A DNA stretch of 64,000 bases from JAGVWJ01 sp964588555. Its GTDB lineage: Archaea > Micrarchaeota > Micrarchaeia > Anstonellales > Bilamarchaeaceae. The translations under genes were made by a program, and so were the position numbers. Shown here one piece after another: positions 1-8,311 of this stretch (within the stretch, counting starts at the first letter, position 1; each line of letters starts with the position of its first letter). Under the pieces are notes generated by a model that did not search any database, had not been told where the DNA came from, and saw only the letters and a program-made list of their open reading frames with translations. The stretch is taken from contig CAZPPT010000003.1 of assembly GCA_964588555.1 (NCBI GenBank), forward strand, positions 86,531 to 150,530, given 5' to 3'.

Positions 1-73
1 TTGCGAAGTTGGTTTTTCCTTCACGCCTTCGGCGAAAATAAACTTTGTAAATTGGACCGTGTGCCTTTGTCAT
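1..73 (-). CDS. rpl18: Ribosomal protein uL18 (N-terminal part, cut by window edge)
   Basis: Only the first 24 codons are in the window. The ATG is the complement of 71-73 and the reading begins MTKAHGPIYKVYFRRRREGK, which is the typical start of archaeal uL18, the 5S rRNA-binding protein of the large subunit central protuberance. It follows eL19 by 10 bases on the same strand, the usual archaeal order eL32-eL19-uL18. The rest of the gene lies beyond the window start. Confidence 0.85.
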   Translation of the reverse strand, partial: MTKAHGPIYKVYFRRRREGKTNFA

Positions 74-83
74 AGATATCACA

Positions 84-506
84 TTATACTTTTTCAACAA
101 CCAAATTGTTTTCCTTAAGATACGCGTAGAGCGTCTTTTTATTCTTGAAAATACCGCTTTTTACCTTTCCATAGAGCATGCGCTTCCATTTACGGTCGAC
201 GCTACCGCCAGATACGAGTTCGCGCAAATATTTTCGCTGTGCACGCACTTTTTCCATCCACACTTCTTTTTGGTTGCGCGTAGAACGACCTCGCTTGTGT
301 GCACGGCCGCGCTTGCGCTTTCGTACGATCGTACGCTTCCCTTTTACCGGAATAACTGTAATTGATTTTTGACTTATAAGGTTGGATACGTCACTTCGGG
401 TAATCGCGGTCTTGATGCTTTCAAGCTCATCCGGCACAAAGCGGACCCTGCTTTCACCTACCCCAAGCAATTTGGATGCGATTCGTCTTACTGTTGCAAT
501 TGACAT
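84..506 (-). CDS. rpl19e: Ribosomal protein eL19
   Basis: Archaeal/eukaryotic large-subunit protein of 140 residues. It begins MSIATVRRIASKLLGVG and has the very basic central stretch KRKRGRAHKRGRSTR that is typical of L19e and threads into rRNA. I chose the ATG at 506 because the family starts at this point; an in-frame ATG three codons upstream overlaps the eL32 stop. It lies between eL32 and uL18 in the spc-type operon and is almost certainly cotranscribed with them. Confidence 0.95.
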   Translation of the reverse strand: MSIATVRRIASKLLGVGESRVRFVPDELESIKTAITRSDVSNLISQKSITVIPVKGKRTIVRKRKRGRAHKRGRSTRNQKEVWMEKVRAQRKYLRELVSGGSVDRKWKRMLYGKVKSGIFKNKKTLYAYLKENNLVVEKV

Positions 507-511
507 ATATA

Positions 512-853
512 TCACTCATTTACAATACTTAAACCCATCGATTTGGCCTTTTCAAGAAGCACGGTGCGTTTTCGTGCTCCGACAGTCCGGGCAATGCGTA
601 CGAGCATTTCCTTTCCATTGATCTGATCAAGCATACTTACGTTTGATACAAGCACTTCAGGTTTACCCCGTGGGTGAAGGTTTCTGACAGTCTTTGGGTT
701 GCGGTACCCAATCTTTGGCGACGCACCGGCCCAACTTTCCTTCATGCGCTTCTTGTTGGCTACACCTCGCGGCCGCCTCCACCGTGCCTTCACCTGTTTT
801 ACTGCACCGTAGTTAAGAACATTAAACGTCGGTTTTTTTCGTTTTTTCATCAT
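512..853 (-). CDS. rpl32e: Ribosomal protein eL32
   Basis: Large-subunit protein found only in archaea and eukaryotes, 113 residues. The segments WRRPRGVANKKR and GYRNPKTVRNLHPRG are recognisable L32e signatures. The gene starts 12 bases after the uL6 stop and is followed closely by eL19. There are two consecutive ATG codons, so the start is uncertain by one residue. Confidence 0.95.
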   Translation of the reverse strand: MMKKRKKPTFNVLNYGAVKQVKARWRRPRGVANKKRMKESWAGASPKIGYRNPKTVRNLHPRGKPEVLVSNVSMLDQINGKEMLVRIARTVGARKRTVLLEKAKSMGLSIVNE

Positions 854-865
854 AGTAGTAACCCC

Positions 866-1354
866 TTATGAGATAATATAAAGGCCATCCTGGAATACCC
901 GGCCATCTTTCTCCTTGATCTTTGTTGCGGCGCGCAGGTTTGAATAGCTTGCCCCGACTGCTTCCTTGTCAGGGCCGGAAAGGATGACCAACTGTTCCTT
1001 TGCCTTTACCTCAAGCTTAGTCTTTCCGACAAGCACTGTTTTTCGAGGCTGTTTTTCACCAAGAAAGTTCTTAATCGTAACTTCAGTCCCCTTAGTTTCT
1101 ACACTGATTGGAAAATGTGCAAAGACAATTTTCAACTTAAGCGTGAACCCATCCTGGACGCCCTTGACCATATTACGGATGTGGGCATTAGTAGTATTCA
1201 CCAACGACTTGTCTTGCCCCTCTACAACCACGGCATTATTAGTTACTGAAACGTTCACGAGAGGGGATAGTAAACGGGTAACCTCTCCCTGTTTTCCCTT
1301 GACTGAAATTTTGCCTTGGTCGATTGAAACTGTAACATCGTTTGGAATTTCCAT
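866..1354 (-). CDS. rpl6: Ribosomal protein uL6
   Basis: Large-subunit protein near the factor-binding site, about 162 residues, with the two-fold repeated L6 domain; the second copy includes ETKGTEVTIKNFLGEKQPRK. I prefer the ATG at 1354 (MEIPNDVTVSID), which matches the family start. A TTG start at 1369 would overlap the uS8 stop. It sits between uS8 and eL32 as in other archaeal spc operons. Confidence 0.95.
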   Translation of the reverse strand: MEIPNDVTVSIDQGKISVKGKQGEVTRLLSPLVNVSVTNNAVVVEGQDKSLVNTTNAHIRNMVKGVQDGFTLKLKIVFAHFPISVETKGTEVTIKNFLGEKQPRKTVLVGKTKLEVKAKEQLVILSGPDKEAVGASYSNLRAATKIKEKDGRVFQDGLYIIS

Positions 1355-1365
1355 ATTAATCAACT

Positions 1366-1752
1366 TCAATAAACATATGCTAATAACCTACCACCGGTGT
1401 GGTTCTTTTCTGCTTCACTGTTGGTCATGATGCCCTGGGGCGTCGATACGATCAAAAGGCCAATGCCGACACCTGGGATGTATTGCTGTTCTGTTGCTGG
1501 CCACTGAGTACGCTTTACCGGAAAGCGTGGCTTAATGACGCCGCAGTTATTAATGCGCCCTGCAAGATTGACATTAAAGTAACCGCCGCGACCATTGTCG
1601 ATAAATTTATAATCTTCGATATAACCGTGAATTTTAAGTACTTTTAATACTTCGCCAATCAAGTTGCTTGCCTTAACGCTGCAGTCACGTTGACCGACCA
1701 TTTCGTGAGTTTTTATTGTATTGAGTGCATCTGCTAGATAATCTACTGCCAT
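1366..1752 (-). CDS. rps8: Ribosomal protein uS8
   Basis: Small-subunit assembly protein that binds 16S helix 21, 128 residues from MAVDYLADALNTIK. The C-terminal GIGLLIVSTPQGIMT and GGRLLAYVY are hallmark S8 segments. The upstream in-frame codons MEVFS are not family-like, so the start at 1752 is chosen. The 16S gene of this genome carries an insertion close to its expected h21 binding region (see findings). Confidence 0.95.
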   Translation of the reverse strand: MAVDYLADALNTIKTHEMVGQRDCSVKASNLIGEVLKVLKIHGYIEDYKFIDNGRGGYFNVNLAGRINNCGVIKPRFPVKRTQWPATEQQYIPGVGIGLLIVSTPQGIMTNSEAEKNHTGGRLLAYVY

Positions 1753-1802
1753 CGAAAAAACCTCCAAGGTTTTTGAGATATTTGTACCAGGGACAAATTC
1801 AT

Positions 1803-1964
1803 TTAACCACCATACTTCCTAAAACCGATTGATTCAGCAACGTCTCTAAAACAACGCCTGCATATATTGAGATTATACTTTCGTACAAGACCGCGGGAAT
1901 TTCCGCAATTGCGGCATATCCGGTTTCCCCGGCCCTTGTATTTGTTTTCAAATGGAACCTTCAT
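1803..1964 (-). CDS. rps14: Ribosomal protein uS14, zinc-binding type
   Basis: Short gene of 53 codons, read directly from the minus strand: it begins MKVPFENKYKGRGNRICRNC and ends RKYGG. It has the pattern CRNC...CRRC, the four cysteines of the zinc-ribbon form of S14 in the 30S head. It lies between uL5 (4 bases) and uS8 (50 bases), its standard place. Confidence 0.93.
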   Translation of the reverse strand: MKVPFENKYKGRGNRICRNCGNSRGLVRKYNLNICRRCFRDVAESIGFRKYGG

Positions 1965-1968
1965 GACA

Positions 1969-2478
1969 TCACTCTACTTTTGCATTTAATGCTGATTTTG
2001 CAAATTCTATCGCTTCTTCACGGGAAATGACTTGTTGCCTGCCAATGCGCTGCGGCCTTAATTTCCGTAAAGAAACCCTCCTCCCCTTACGGGAAAGGGT
2101 CACACATACGTCAAAACCAAACATCCCAATTGCAGGGTCATATTTTGCCCCCGGAAAATCAATATATTCGGCAACGCCAAATGAAAAGTTGCCGGTCCGG
2201 TCAAAGCTTTTTGCATCAACCGGCTTGCGCCTTGCAATAAGCGCCTTTGCAAGAAAATCATATGCGGGTTTACCTCTAAGCGTAACCTTTACGCCGATAG
2301 GAAGACCAATACGCAATTTCCAAACGGGATTTCTCTTTTTTGCATGGGTCTCAATGGGCTTTCTACCGCTTAGTTTTGCTAAGAGTTCCTTGGCGAAATC
2401 CAATCGCTCACCTGATGCGCCTACGCCAAGGTTTACCGTAACCTTCTCAACTGCAATTGTCCGCATTTTATTGTCCAT
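1969..2478 (-). CDS. rpl5: Ribosomal protein uL5
   Basis: 5S rRNA-binding protein of the large subunit, 169 residues from MDNKMRTIAVEKVTVNLGVG. Family segments include RKPVDAKSFDRTGNFSFG and KYDPAIGMFGFDV. The ATG at 2478 overlaps the end of eS4 and is preceded by GGTGGA, a match to the 16S 3' end, which decides the start over the in-frame ATG at 2490. Confidence 0.94.
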   Translation of the reverse strand: MDNKMRTIAVEKVTVNLGVGASGERLDFAKELLAKLSGRKPIETHAKKRNPVWKLRIGLPIGVKVTLRGKPAYDFLAKALIARRKPVDAKSFDRTGNFSFGVAEYIDFPGAKYDPAIGMFGFDVCVTLSRKGRRVSLRKLRPQRIGRQQVISREEAIEFAKSALNAKVE

Positions 2479-3199
2479 TGTTTCCACCAATTCCAGTAAA
2501 TGAATCGTCTACAACAAAAAGATATTCGGCAATGGTGATAAATTCGCCATCATCTGCAGTTTCAAGCTTTGCTTCTGCACCACGGCCTTCCTTCCGTTCG
2601 ATTATCTCTTTTACAACTGCAACGCTCCCTGCGTGCTTACCTTCTGTAACGAGGCATCGTGCACCCACTTCGAGTTTGATAACCTTCTGTATTTTTTTCT
2701 TTGTTGCGTCAAATATGACCGTATCTCCGACGAAAACGTTGTTGTCTGCAATAATATTGCGGCCGTCATGGAGCGTAACTGCAATCTTGCCTTTTGGAAG
2801 CGTATTCTTTCCGACAACTTTAAGCAACTTTTTCGAAAGTGCGTCAGCTGAAGCATCCTTTGGGTAGAGGCGGCCCTTTGATCCGACAACTATTTGGTAG
2901 TGTGTGCCGGCTTTTGGAAATGAAACTATGTCCATAAGCCCGACAGGAAAATCGCTTTTTGTCCTGACCGTTCCGTTGACCTGTACAAGCCGGCTGTTGA
3001 GGATGCCACGCACTTCTTTTGCAGTTTGCGCTACTCCCAATACATCTCGAAGCAGGACGCCAAGCGGCACAGATTCCTTTTTAGTGTGTGGGCCAGATGC
3101 GGGCTGAGTAATCCATACGTATGATTTCTTGGTAGTAATAGGGACTGAACGTTCAATTGCAATCCGCTTTAAATGTTTTGTTCCCCCTCGTTTAGCCAT
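2468..3199 (-). CDS. rps4e: Ribosomal protein eS4
   Basis: Archaeal/eukaryotic small-subunit protein, 243 residues, beginning MAKRGGTKHLKRIAIERSVP. It has an S4-like RNA-binding region in the middle (residues about 45-110) followed by a KOW/central S4e domain (GARCLVTEGKHAGSVAVVKE near 180). It overlaps the start of uL5 by 11 bases, which suggests translational coupling. Confidence 0.94.
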   Translation of the reverse strand: MAKRGGTKHLKRIAIERSVPITTKKSYVWITQPASGPHTKKESVPLGVLLRDVLGVAQTAKEVRGILNSRLVQVNGTVRTKSDFPVGLMDIVSFPKAGTHYQIVVGSKGRLYPKDASADALSKKLLKVVGKNTLPKGKIAVTLHDGRNIIADNNVFVGDTVIFDATKKKIQKVIKLEVGARCLVTEGKHAGSVAVVKEIIERKEGRGAEAKLETADDGEFITIAEYLFVVDDSFTGIGGNNGQ

Positions 3200-3249
3200 C
3201 GAGAAAACCTCCGTTTTCGAGATATTTGTCCACAGAACGAATCATATGA

Positions 3250-3699
3250 TCAACCTTTTGATGTGGGTGCACCAACTACTTTTGGATTCTCCACCTTGAC
3301 TTTACCGCTTTCAGCTTCCCGTGCATGCGTTACACTTGTCGCAACCCCTTTTTCTGATTCCTTGAAAAGCGCCTTGCGCTCAGGAGTCATTTCAACGTCG
3401 AGTAACATGAGATTTGACGGTTGCAAGGCAACAAGCACGTCCTTTCCACGCGCGGTCCGCTTCCCAATACCTTCAACATACACTTTTGTTTTTTGATAAT
3501 CAACAGAAGTAACCTTACCTACCTTATCACGTGCAAAACCACGCATGATTTGTACCTTATCGCCCTTGTGGACAAGCAAGGAACGCTTCTTAACATGAAG
3601 CCTCTTCTTTAATTCCTTGCCAACATGGACGTGAAGAAAGTCCTTTTTCTTATGCAAGTCAGAATGATATCGAATTTTCCGTTCTGTGTCTGATTTCAT
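3250..3699 (-). CDS. rpl24: Ribosomal protein uL24
   Basis: Large-subunit assembly initiator, 149 residues. The KOW motif is at about residues 45-75 (GDKVQIMRGFARDKVGKV). The C-terminal 35 residues (acidic and lysine-rich, ending VGAPTSKG) go beyond the usual archaeal length of about 120. Its neighbours uL14 and eS4 are the standard ones. Confidence 0.93.
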   Translation of the reverse strand: MKSDTERKIRYHSDLHKKKDFLHVHVGKELKKRLHVKKRSLLVHKGDKVQIMRGFARDKVGKVTSVDYQKTKVYVEGIGKRTARGKDVLVALQPSNLMLLDVEMTPERKALFKESEKGVATSVTHAREAESGKVKVENPKVVGAPTSKG

Positions 3700-3709
3700 A
3701 AAGTTCCCT

Positions 3710-4108
3710 CTATACTACACCTGGTGCGATTGCCGCAACTTTTGGAAAACGTTCTGCAACCTCGCGTGCGACAACTCCCTTGATCTCAGTTCCGATCGGA
3801 AGCCCGTCATCGCCAATCAAAACCGCAGCATTGTCCTCAAAGATGACACGCTGCCCATTTGCACGCCTAAATGCACGCTTTTGCCGGATGATAAGTGCCT
3901 TGACTACCTTTTTGACCATATCCGGATTTCCTTTTCTGACAGACGCAACGACAATGTCGGAAACCCCGACACTCGGATACCGGGCACGGACGCCCTTGGT
4001 ACCCTTCGTACCAATGATATGTAATTCTTTTGCGCCGCTGTTATCGTGGCAAAGGATAATCGAACCGCGCGTAACTGCTTTTGTAACAATACTTCCAAGT
4101 CCTTTCAT
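3710..4108 (-). CDS. rpl14: Ribosomal protein uL14
   Basis: Large-subunit protein at the intersubunit bridge, 132 residues from MKGLGSIVTKAVTRGS. Family motifs include LCHDNSGAKEL and the C-terminal GVVAREVAERFPKVAAIAPG. The start is placed at 4108; the 13 residues encoded upstream overlap uS17 and are not family-like. Confidence 0.95.
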   Translation of the reverse strand: MKGLGSIVTKAVTRGSIILCHDNSGAKELHIIGTKGTKGVRARYPSVGVSDIVVASVRKGNPDMVKKVVKALIIRQKRAFRRANGQRVIFEDNAAVLIGDDGLPIGTEIKGVVAREVAERFPKVAAIAPGVV

Positions 4109-4118
4109 AGTTTCACCA

Positions 4119-4418
4119 TCATTGTTCCTTGCTAAGTACGTTAACAATAGTCCAGGCTTTTGTCTTACTTAACTTTCGGGTTTCCCGAATCCGGACCATT
4201 TCACCAAGTTTTGCAGATATGCACGCGGGATTATGTGCTGCGATCCTTGAACGCTCCTTTGCCCATCTGCGGTATTTGGAAAAAAACCGAGTTACCGGGC
4301 GTTCGATGACTGCAGTGTGTTTTGCCTTAATGCTTACGATCTTTCCAGTAGTGGCACCACCGCGAATTGAAACGTCCCCGTGTTTAAAACATTTTTTATC
4401 AGTACATTCTGTAGCCAT
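4119..4418 (-). CDS. rps17: Ribosomal protein uS17
   Basis: Primary 16S-binding protein of the small subunit, 99 residues. The OB fold has TGKIVSIKAKHTAVIERP and the loop RYRRWAKERSRIAAHNP, typical of archaeal S17 (eS11-like). The 164 bases between it and Rpp29 hold a short GCCT/AGGC inverted repeat and AT-rich sequence (TATAAAGG near 4540 on the plus strand), so a separate promoter is possible here. Confidence 0.94.
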   Translation of the reverse strand: MATECTDKKCFKHGDVSIRGGATTGKIVSIKAKHTAVIERPVTRFFSKYRRWAKERSRIAAHNPACISAKLGEMVRIRETRKLSKTKAWTIVNVLSKEQ

Positions 4419-4581
4419 AATATTACCTGTTTTTATTGATTAATATCAAACGCCTAGAATGAGGCGAATCCAATATGCGCTAAAGCACACTGGGTGTTCG
4501 TATACAATTACGAAATAAGTATTATACAATGCAAGGGTTTATAAAGGTTTCTATAAAAAGGCGGAACTGACAAGAAAAACA

Positions 4582-4854
4582 TCAGAACAGTTTCTTCGCC
4601 CGCTCCTCAGGCCGAAATGCAATCTTTTTTCCTTCGACATCAAACGTTGATTTATCGTCAAGAAAAAGTCGAAACGTCACGCCCGTTTTTGGGATTTTAA
4701 GTTCTTTTTTATCGCTTGTCTCAATACGGATGAGATTTTTCGTTTCGTCGATTATGGTCCCTTTTTTCCCGATGAGTTCGCGCGCACTTGCGCTCACGAC
4801 TTCGATATGAAGACCAATAAATGTATGGAAGAGAATGTTTTGGCGGGTGCGCAT
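4582..4854 (-). CDS. rnp1: RNase P protein component 1 (Rpp29/Pop4)
   Basis: Protein subunit of archaeal RNase P, which matures tRNA 5' ends, 90 residues. The Sm-like barrel shows GLHIEVVSASARELIGKKGT and GTIIDETKNLIRIET, the usual Rpp29 segments. In many archaea this gene sits between SUI1 and uS17, as here. Confidence 0.9.
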   Translation of the reverse strand: MRTRQNILFHTFIGLHIEVVSASARELIGKKGTIIDETKNLIRIETSDKKELKIPKTGVTFRLFLDDKSTFDVEGKKIAFRPEERAKKLF

Positions 4855-4890
4855 AATGAGAAAATAAATAAAACTATTTATATACGAGTA

Positions 4891-5196
4891 TTACCGGACC
4901 TCAATGCTCTCCTTCGGATACCCAAGTTTTGCGAGTATCTCGGAAATACGACGCTTATGGTCTCCCTGCAGGACGACAAGGCCGTCTTTTGCAGTACCGC
5001 CGCATGCAAGCTTGTGCTTAAGTTCGCTTGCCGTATCGGAGAGGTGCTCCTTATCTATACCGTCCACAATAGTAACTAGCTTTTTGAATTTTTTTGCCTC
5101 AGTATAGATTTTTATCTTTCTGACTTCCTGCTTATCCAGCACCTCGCAGACACAAAGTTCTTTGATCATGCCGCATTTTTTACAAACATCTGACAA
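4891..5196 (-). CDS. Translation initiation factor aIF1 (SUI1)
   Basis: SUI1/eIF1-family factor of 101 residues that monitors start-codon selection on the small subunit. The N-terminus has CKKCGMIKELCVCE, the cysteine-bearing extension seen in the archaeal YciH-like form. The core KLVTIVDGID...KLACGGTAKDG...LQGDHKRRISEILAKLG is the diagnostic SUI1 region. It is placed between uL29 and Rpp29 as in other archaea. Confidence 0.92.
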   Translation of the reverse strand: MSDVCKKCGMIKELCVCEVLDKQEVRKIKIYTEAKKFKKLVTIVDGIDKEHLSDTASELKHKLACGGTAKDGLVVLQGDHKRRISEILAKLGYPKESIEVR

Positions 5197-5268
5197 ATCA
5201 GGTACACCCCGGTAACATAGTATATAACTGCTAATTTATAAAGATACCCCAAAAAAGAAAAATTGCAG

Positions 5269-5457
5269 TTATGCCGCCTTCATCTCTTTTGAGTGGATAT
5301 ATGCATTTAATCGAGCAATTGCCTGTTTAAGCGGTTTTTTCTTCTCCATTTTGCCTTCACCGGCAAGCTCAAGAAGGGCGCGTTCAAGCGCATCACGCTT
5401 ATCTTTTGCATCTTTAAGCGAAAGTTTGTTTATTTCATTCATTCTGAGAACTGCCAT
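5269..5457 (-). CDS. rpl29: Ribosomal protein uL29
   Basis: Small helical large-subunit protein near the exit tunnel, 62 residues from MAVLRMNEINKLSLKDAKDK. The start at 5457 (ATG) is preferred over an in-frame GTG at 5466 that almost abuts the uS3 stop. Its position after uS3 is the standard one. Confidence 0.9.
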   Translation of the reverse strand: MAVLRMNEINKLSLKDAKDKRDALERALLELAGEGKMEKKKPLKQAIARLNAYIHSKEMKAA

Positions 5458-5468
5458 AGCGTACACCC

Positions 5469-6170
5469 TTATTTATTATATCGCCGACTGGTTGGCTGCG
5501 GCTCCTCTTTTTTCCCTTCAGTGCGCTTTGATTCATCAATCGTATCAGCTGCTGCAACAACCCTTGGAAGCGGAACTGCTTCCTGAGTCTGTTTATCGGG
5601 GAATATAGTTCCAGGTGGAACGATCCGCACTAGAACGCCTATGACCCCGGACTTAGTATTTGCATTTATGTGGGCTTCGCGTACCTGCCTGCCCGGCTCA
5701 CCCGATTTCGGGATATAGCCTGCAGAAACACGGAGTCGCTTTGCACGCGCACCTTTTGCACCAATTTTTCCTGATGCAACAATCTCTGCACCTAGCGCAC
5801 CTGCCTTTAAGATTTCACGAAGGAAGAAATGCAATACTGCCCGGACTTTCTTGCCCATTTCGATATATGATGCTGCACGCTTGGCAACAATACGTGGCTC
5901 AAGGAATGGTTCGCGCACCTCGACGACACTAATCTGTGGATTTTCTATTGCAAAATCCGCTTTAATGGAATCGGTAAGTTCATTGATAAGGCGGCCGCGT
6001 TTACCGATAATACGGGCAGGGCTGATAACTTCAAGCGTGATACGGGTAACGACTGGAGTGCGCTGTATATCCACATTTGCAAGGCCAGCCCGATCCAGCT
6101 TAACTTCCAGGTATTTCATAATCTGGTACTTGATAAATGGTTCGTCAATGAGTTTATCCGTATACAGCAT
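5469..6170 (-). CDS. rps3: Ribosomal protein uS3
   Basis: Small-subunit head protein at the mRNA entry, 233 residues from MLYTDKLIDEPFIKYQIMKY. The KH domain carries the GxxG loop IGKRGRLINELT. The C-terminal S3 domain has VSAGYIPKSGEPGRQV. The tail of about 30 residues is polar and lysine-rich. The ATG at 6170 lies two bases before the uL22 stop; 20 upstream codons belong to the uL22 overlap and are rejected. Confidence 0.95.
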   Translation of the reverse strand: MLYTDKLIDEPFIKYQIMKYLEVKLDRAGLANVDIQRTPVVTRITLEVISPARIIGKRGRLINELTDSIKADFAIENPQISVVEVREPFLEPRIVAKRAASYIEMGKKVRAVLHFFLREILKAGALGAEIVASGKIGAKGARAKRLRVSAGYIPKSGEPGRQVREAHINANTKSGVIGVLVRIVPPGTIFPDKQTQEAVPLPRVVAAADTIDESKRTEGKKEEPQPTSRRYNK

Positions 6171-6171
6171 G

Positions 6172-6891
6172 TTATTCCTCCTTCTTTTCCTTTTTAACGC
6201 CTGCAAGCGGCACCTTCTTTGCACTGTCACCGGCAGCCTTCTTAGGCAAGGTTACTTTCTTTGCCAGTGGCTTTTCCTCTTGCGGTTTTGCGTGCTTTTC
6301 TTCTTTTTTCACTTCCGCAGGTTTTAATTGATCCGTGCGTTCATTTGGTTTTTCTGCGGAAACGTCTTTTGGAGACGCATTTGCTGCCTCTTTTGGCTGT
6401 GGCTTCTCGGGCGCGCGTACCGCTACCTTTTTCTCAATTGCAACAGGGCCCTTTACCACAATTTCAACGCGGGCCGTCTCATAATCTGACCTGCCCCGCC
6501 TTCCTTTTGGCACTCCGCGGGGGAACGTTGCTTTTTTATTTGCGGAAATATGGATGATAGTAAGGTCTTCTGAAATTCCTTTTACTCGCGCATTTGCTGC
6601 CGCACTTTTTACGACTTTAAGGACCTCGCCCGCGGCCTTCTTTGGGTATCGCCCTTTTCGCCCATTTAATTCTTTTCGGTGGCCCAATTTTGTATTAAAT
6701 TTCTGGTAAAGGACGGGGATTGTACCGTCACGTGCCTTCTCAAGGAAAGAAAGTGCCCACGAAATAGGCTTGCCACGTACGCGTGCACAAACCTGCGTCA
6801 AATCCTTATATGATGCATTAATATCTTCTGCGCGAGCAAAAGCATACATATCCTTGTCCTTTTCTGGAACCATATATGAGTAACTTTGCAT
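6172..6891 (-). CDS. rpl22: Ribosomal protein uL22 with long C-terminal tail
   Basis: Large-subunit tunnel protein. Residues 1-150 form the normal L22 domain (VRGKPISWALSFLEKARDG, then THIISANKKATFPRG-like sequence). About 90 extra residues rich in K, P, A and E follow, including repeats of KKA and EEKP. Archaeal uL22 is usually near 150-160 residues, so the tail is an extension, probably disordered. It is followed at once by uS3. Confidence 0.93.
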   Translation of the reverse strand: MQSYSYMVPEKDKDMYAFARAEDINASYKDLTQVCARVRGKPISWALSFLEKARDGTIPVLYQKFNTKLGHRKELNGRKGRYPKKAAGEVLKVVKSAAANARVKGISEDLTIIHISANKKATFPRGVPKGRRGRSDYETARVEIVVKGPVAIEKKVAVRAPEKPQPKEAANASPKDVSAEKPNERTDQLKPAEVKKEEKHAKPQEEKPLAKKVTLPKKAAGDSAKKVPLAGVKKEKKEE

Positions 6892-6896
6892 AGATA

Positions 6897-7292
6897 TCAC
6901 TTAAGTGGCACGAATTTACTTCCCCTTGTTGCACCGACACCCGGACCTGAATGGAGAACCCTGCCAGTACAATGTGAGAAATCACCAAGCCGCTTTCCGA
7001 CCTTGTCAAACGTGATCTCGAATGTTTTGAAGGACTTTCCATTGTAAACCCCAAATGTCAAACCCATCCATTCTGGCAGAATGACCGCGTCCCGAATATG
7101 GGTCTTGATAACTTTCTTTGGGTTTTTTGCCTTTACCGCACGCACCTTTTCAATAAATACCTTAAGGCGCGGGTTTGAGTTAAGCCGTTTAAGGGTACGG
7201 CGGTTACGCGAAGTCGTAATTTTCAGGAAGTCGTCCATCTTGATCAGTGCGATCTTTTCCTCGTCAATTCCTTTGAATGTATTTCGTCTCAT
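6897..7292 (-). CDS. rps19: Ribosomal protein uS19
   Basis: Small-subunit head protein, 131 residues. The core has VIKTHIRDAVILPEWMGLTF and VYNGKSF, and the C-terminal end GRVLHSGPGVGATRGSKFVP is diagnostic. Its start overlaps the uL2 stop by one base, consistent with coupled translation. Confidence 0.95.
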   Translation of the reverse strand: MRRNTFKGIDEEKIALIKMDDFLKITTSRNRRTLKRLNSNPRLKVFIEKVRAVKAKNPKKVIKTHIRDAVILPEWMGLTFGVYNGKSFKTFEITFDKVGKRLGDFSHCTGRVLHSGPGVGATRGSKFVPLK

Positions 7293-8047
7293 TATGATCC
7301 CTCACTTTCTGATACTGCCTTTTTTGACTTTCGGCGACCAGTACTTCGTGCGGCAATGTGCCCAACTTTTGCGCCAGGCGGTGCATACCTCGAAACCGTA
7401 GTCGGCTTTCCGACATGGTGCTGTTTACCGCCATGCGGATGGTTATATGCAGCCATATGTACCCCACGCGGTTTTGGCCAAAGTCTGTGGCGTGCCTTTT
7501 TCTTAAAGAATGTGGCGCCCGCCTTCATAAGCGGTTTTTCAAGTTTACCGCCACCGGCTACAACACCAAGTTGTGCCCTGCATTCATTGTTAAGAATCAA
7601 TGTTGCCTTGCTGGGAAGTTTTACATAAACAAAACCGCCCTCTTTTGAAATGATGGTAGCATACCCTCCAGGAACCCGTACAAGCCTTCCGCCATCCCCT
7701 GGATTTCGTTCTACGTTAAAGATATATGCCCCGTCAGGAATTCGATACAATGGCAAAACGCTTCCGAGAGTCAGTTTTGCCTGTGCACCTGCCTCGATGT
7801 AGTCGTGAACTGCGATCCCTTCGGGAGCAACAAGCAGGCCTTCCTCATTGTTATCGTATCGGACGCACATAAGAAGCGAATCGCGCCCAGGGTCATCAAC
7901 AAACCCAATTACCTCACCGCGAAGTACGCTTGTCTTTTCGACATCATCGTAGTTGCGATGCTGGAGATCGGCCTTTGCCCGATTCCGTGGGAACTTATAT
8001 CTTGGACTTCCTGACCCGCGTCTTTGTTGTTTTAATCGTTTACCCAT
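7292..8047 (-). CDS. rpl2: Ribosomal protein uL2
   Basis: Core large-subunit protein near the peptidyl-transferase centre, 251 residues. The conserved MAAYNHPHGGKQHHVGKP segment, including the functionally important histidine, lies near residue 200. The N-terminus MGKRLKQQRRGSGSPRYKFP is archaeal-type. The C-terminus is basic. It is followed directly by uS19. Confidence 0.96.
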   Translation of the reverse strand: MGKRLKQQRRGSGSPRYKFPRNRAKADLQHRNYDDVEKTSVLRGEVIGFVDDPGRDSLLMCVRYDNNEEGLLVAPEGIAVHDYIEAGAQAKLTLGSVLPLYRIPDGAYIFNVERNPGDGGRLVRVPGGYATIISKEGGFVYVKLPSKATLILNNECRAQLGVVAGGGKLEKPLMKAGATFFKKKARHRLWPKPRGVHMAAYNHPHGGKQHHVGKPTTVSRYAPPGAKVGHIAARSTGRRKSKKAVSESEGS

Positions 8048-8062
8048 TTACGTCACCAATAA

Positions 8063-8311
8063 TCATGCCATTTTCAATTTAGTAGTAATCTCTTCAGCCT
8101 TAAAGCCCTTTGCAACCTTTACCAGGGCACGCTTTTTACCAGTTGCAGTAAGATACGTCCGTACTGACGCAACCTTTACGCCAAAAAGGCGTTCTACCTC
8201 TTGCTTAACCGTATCCTTTGTAGCATCCATCGCCACCTGGAATGTCATCGTATTGTCAAACTCAATCTTCGAGATTGCCTTTTCCGTCTTTATCGGAGCC
8301 AAGAGTATCAT
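8063..8311 (-). CDS. rpl23: Ribosomal protein uL23
   Basis: Tunnel-exit protein that docks SRP and chaperones, 82 residues, beginning MILLAPIKTEKAISKIEFDN. The motif VERLFGVKVASVRTYLTATG is typical of L23. Its ATG overlaps the uL4 stop by 4 bases. Confidence 0.95.
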   Translation of the reverse strand: MILLAPIKTEKAISKIEFDNTMTFQVAMDATKDTVKQEVERLFGVKVASVRTYLTATGKKRALVKVAKGFKAEEITTKLKMA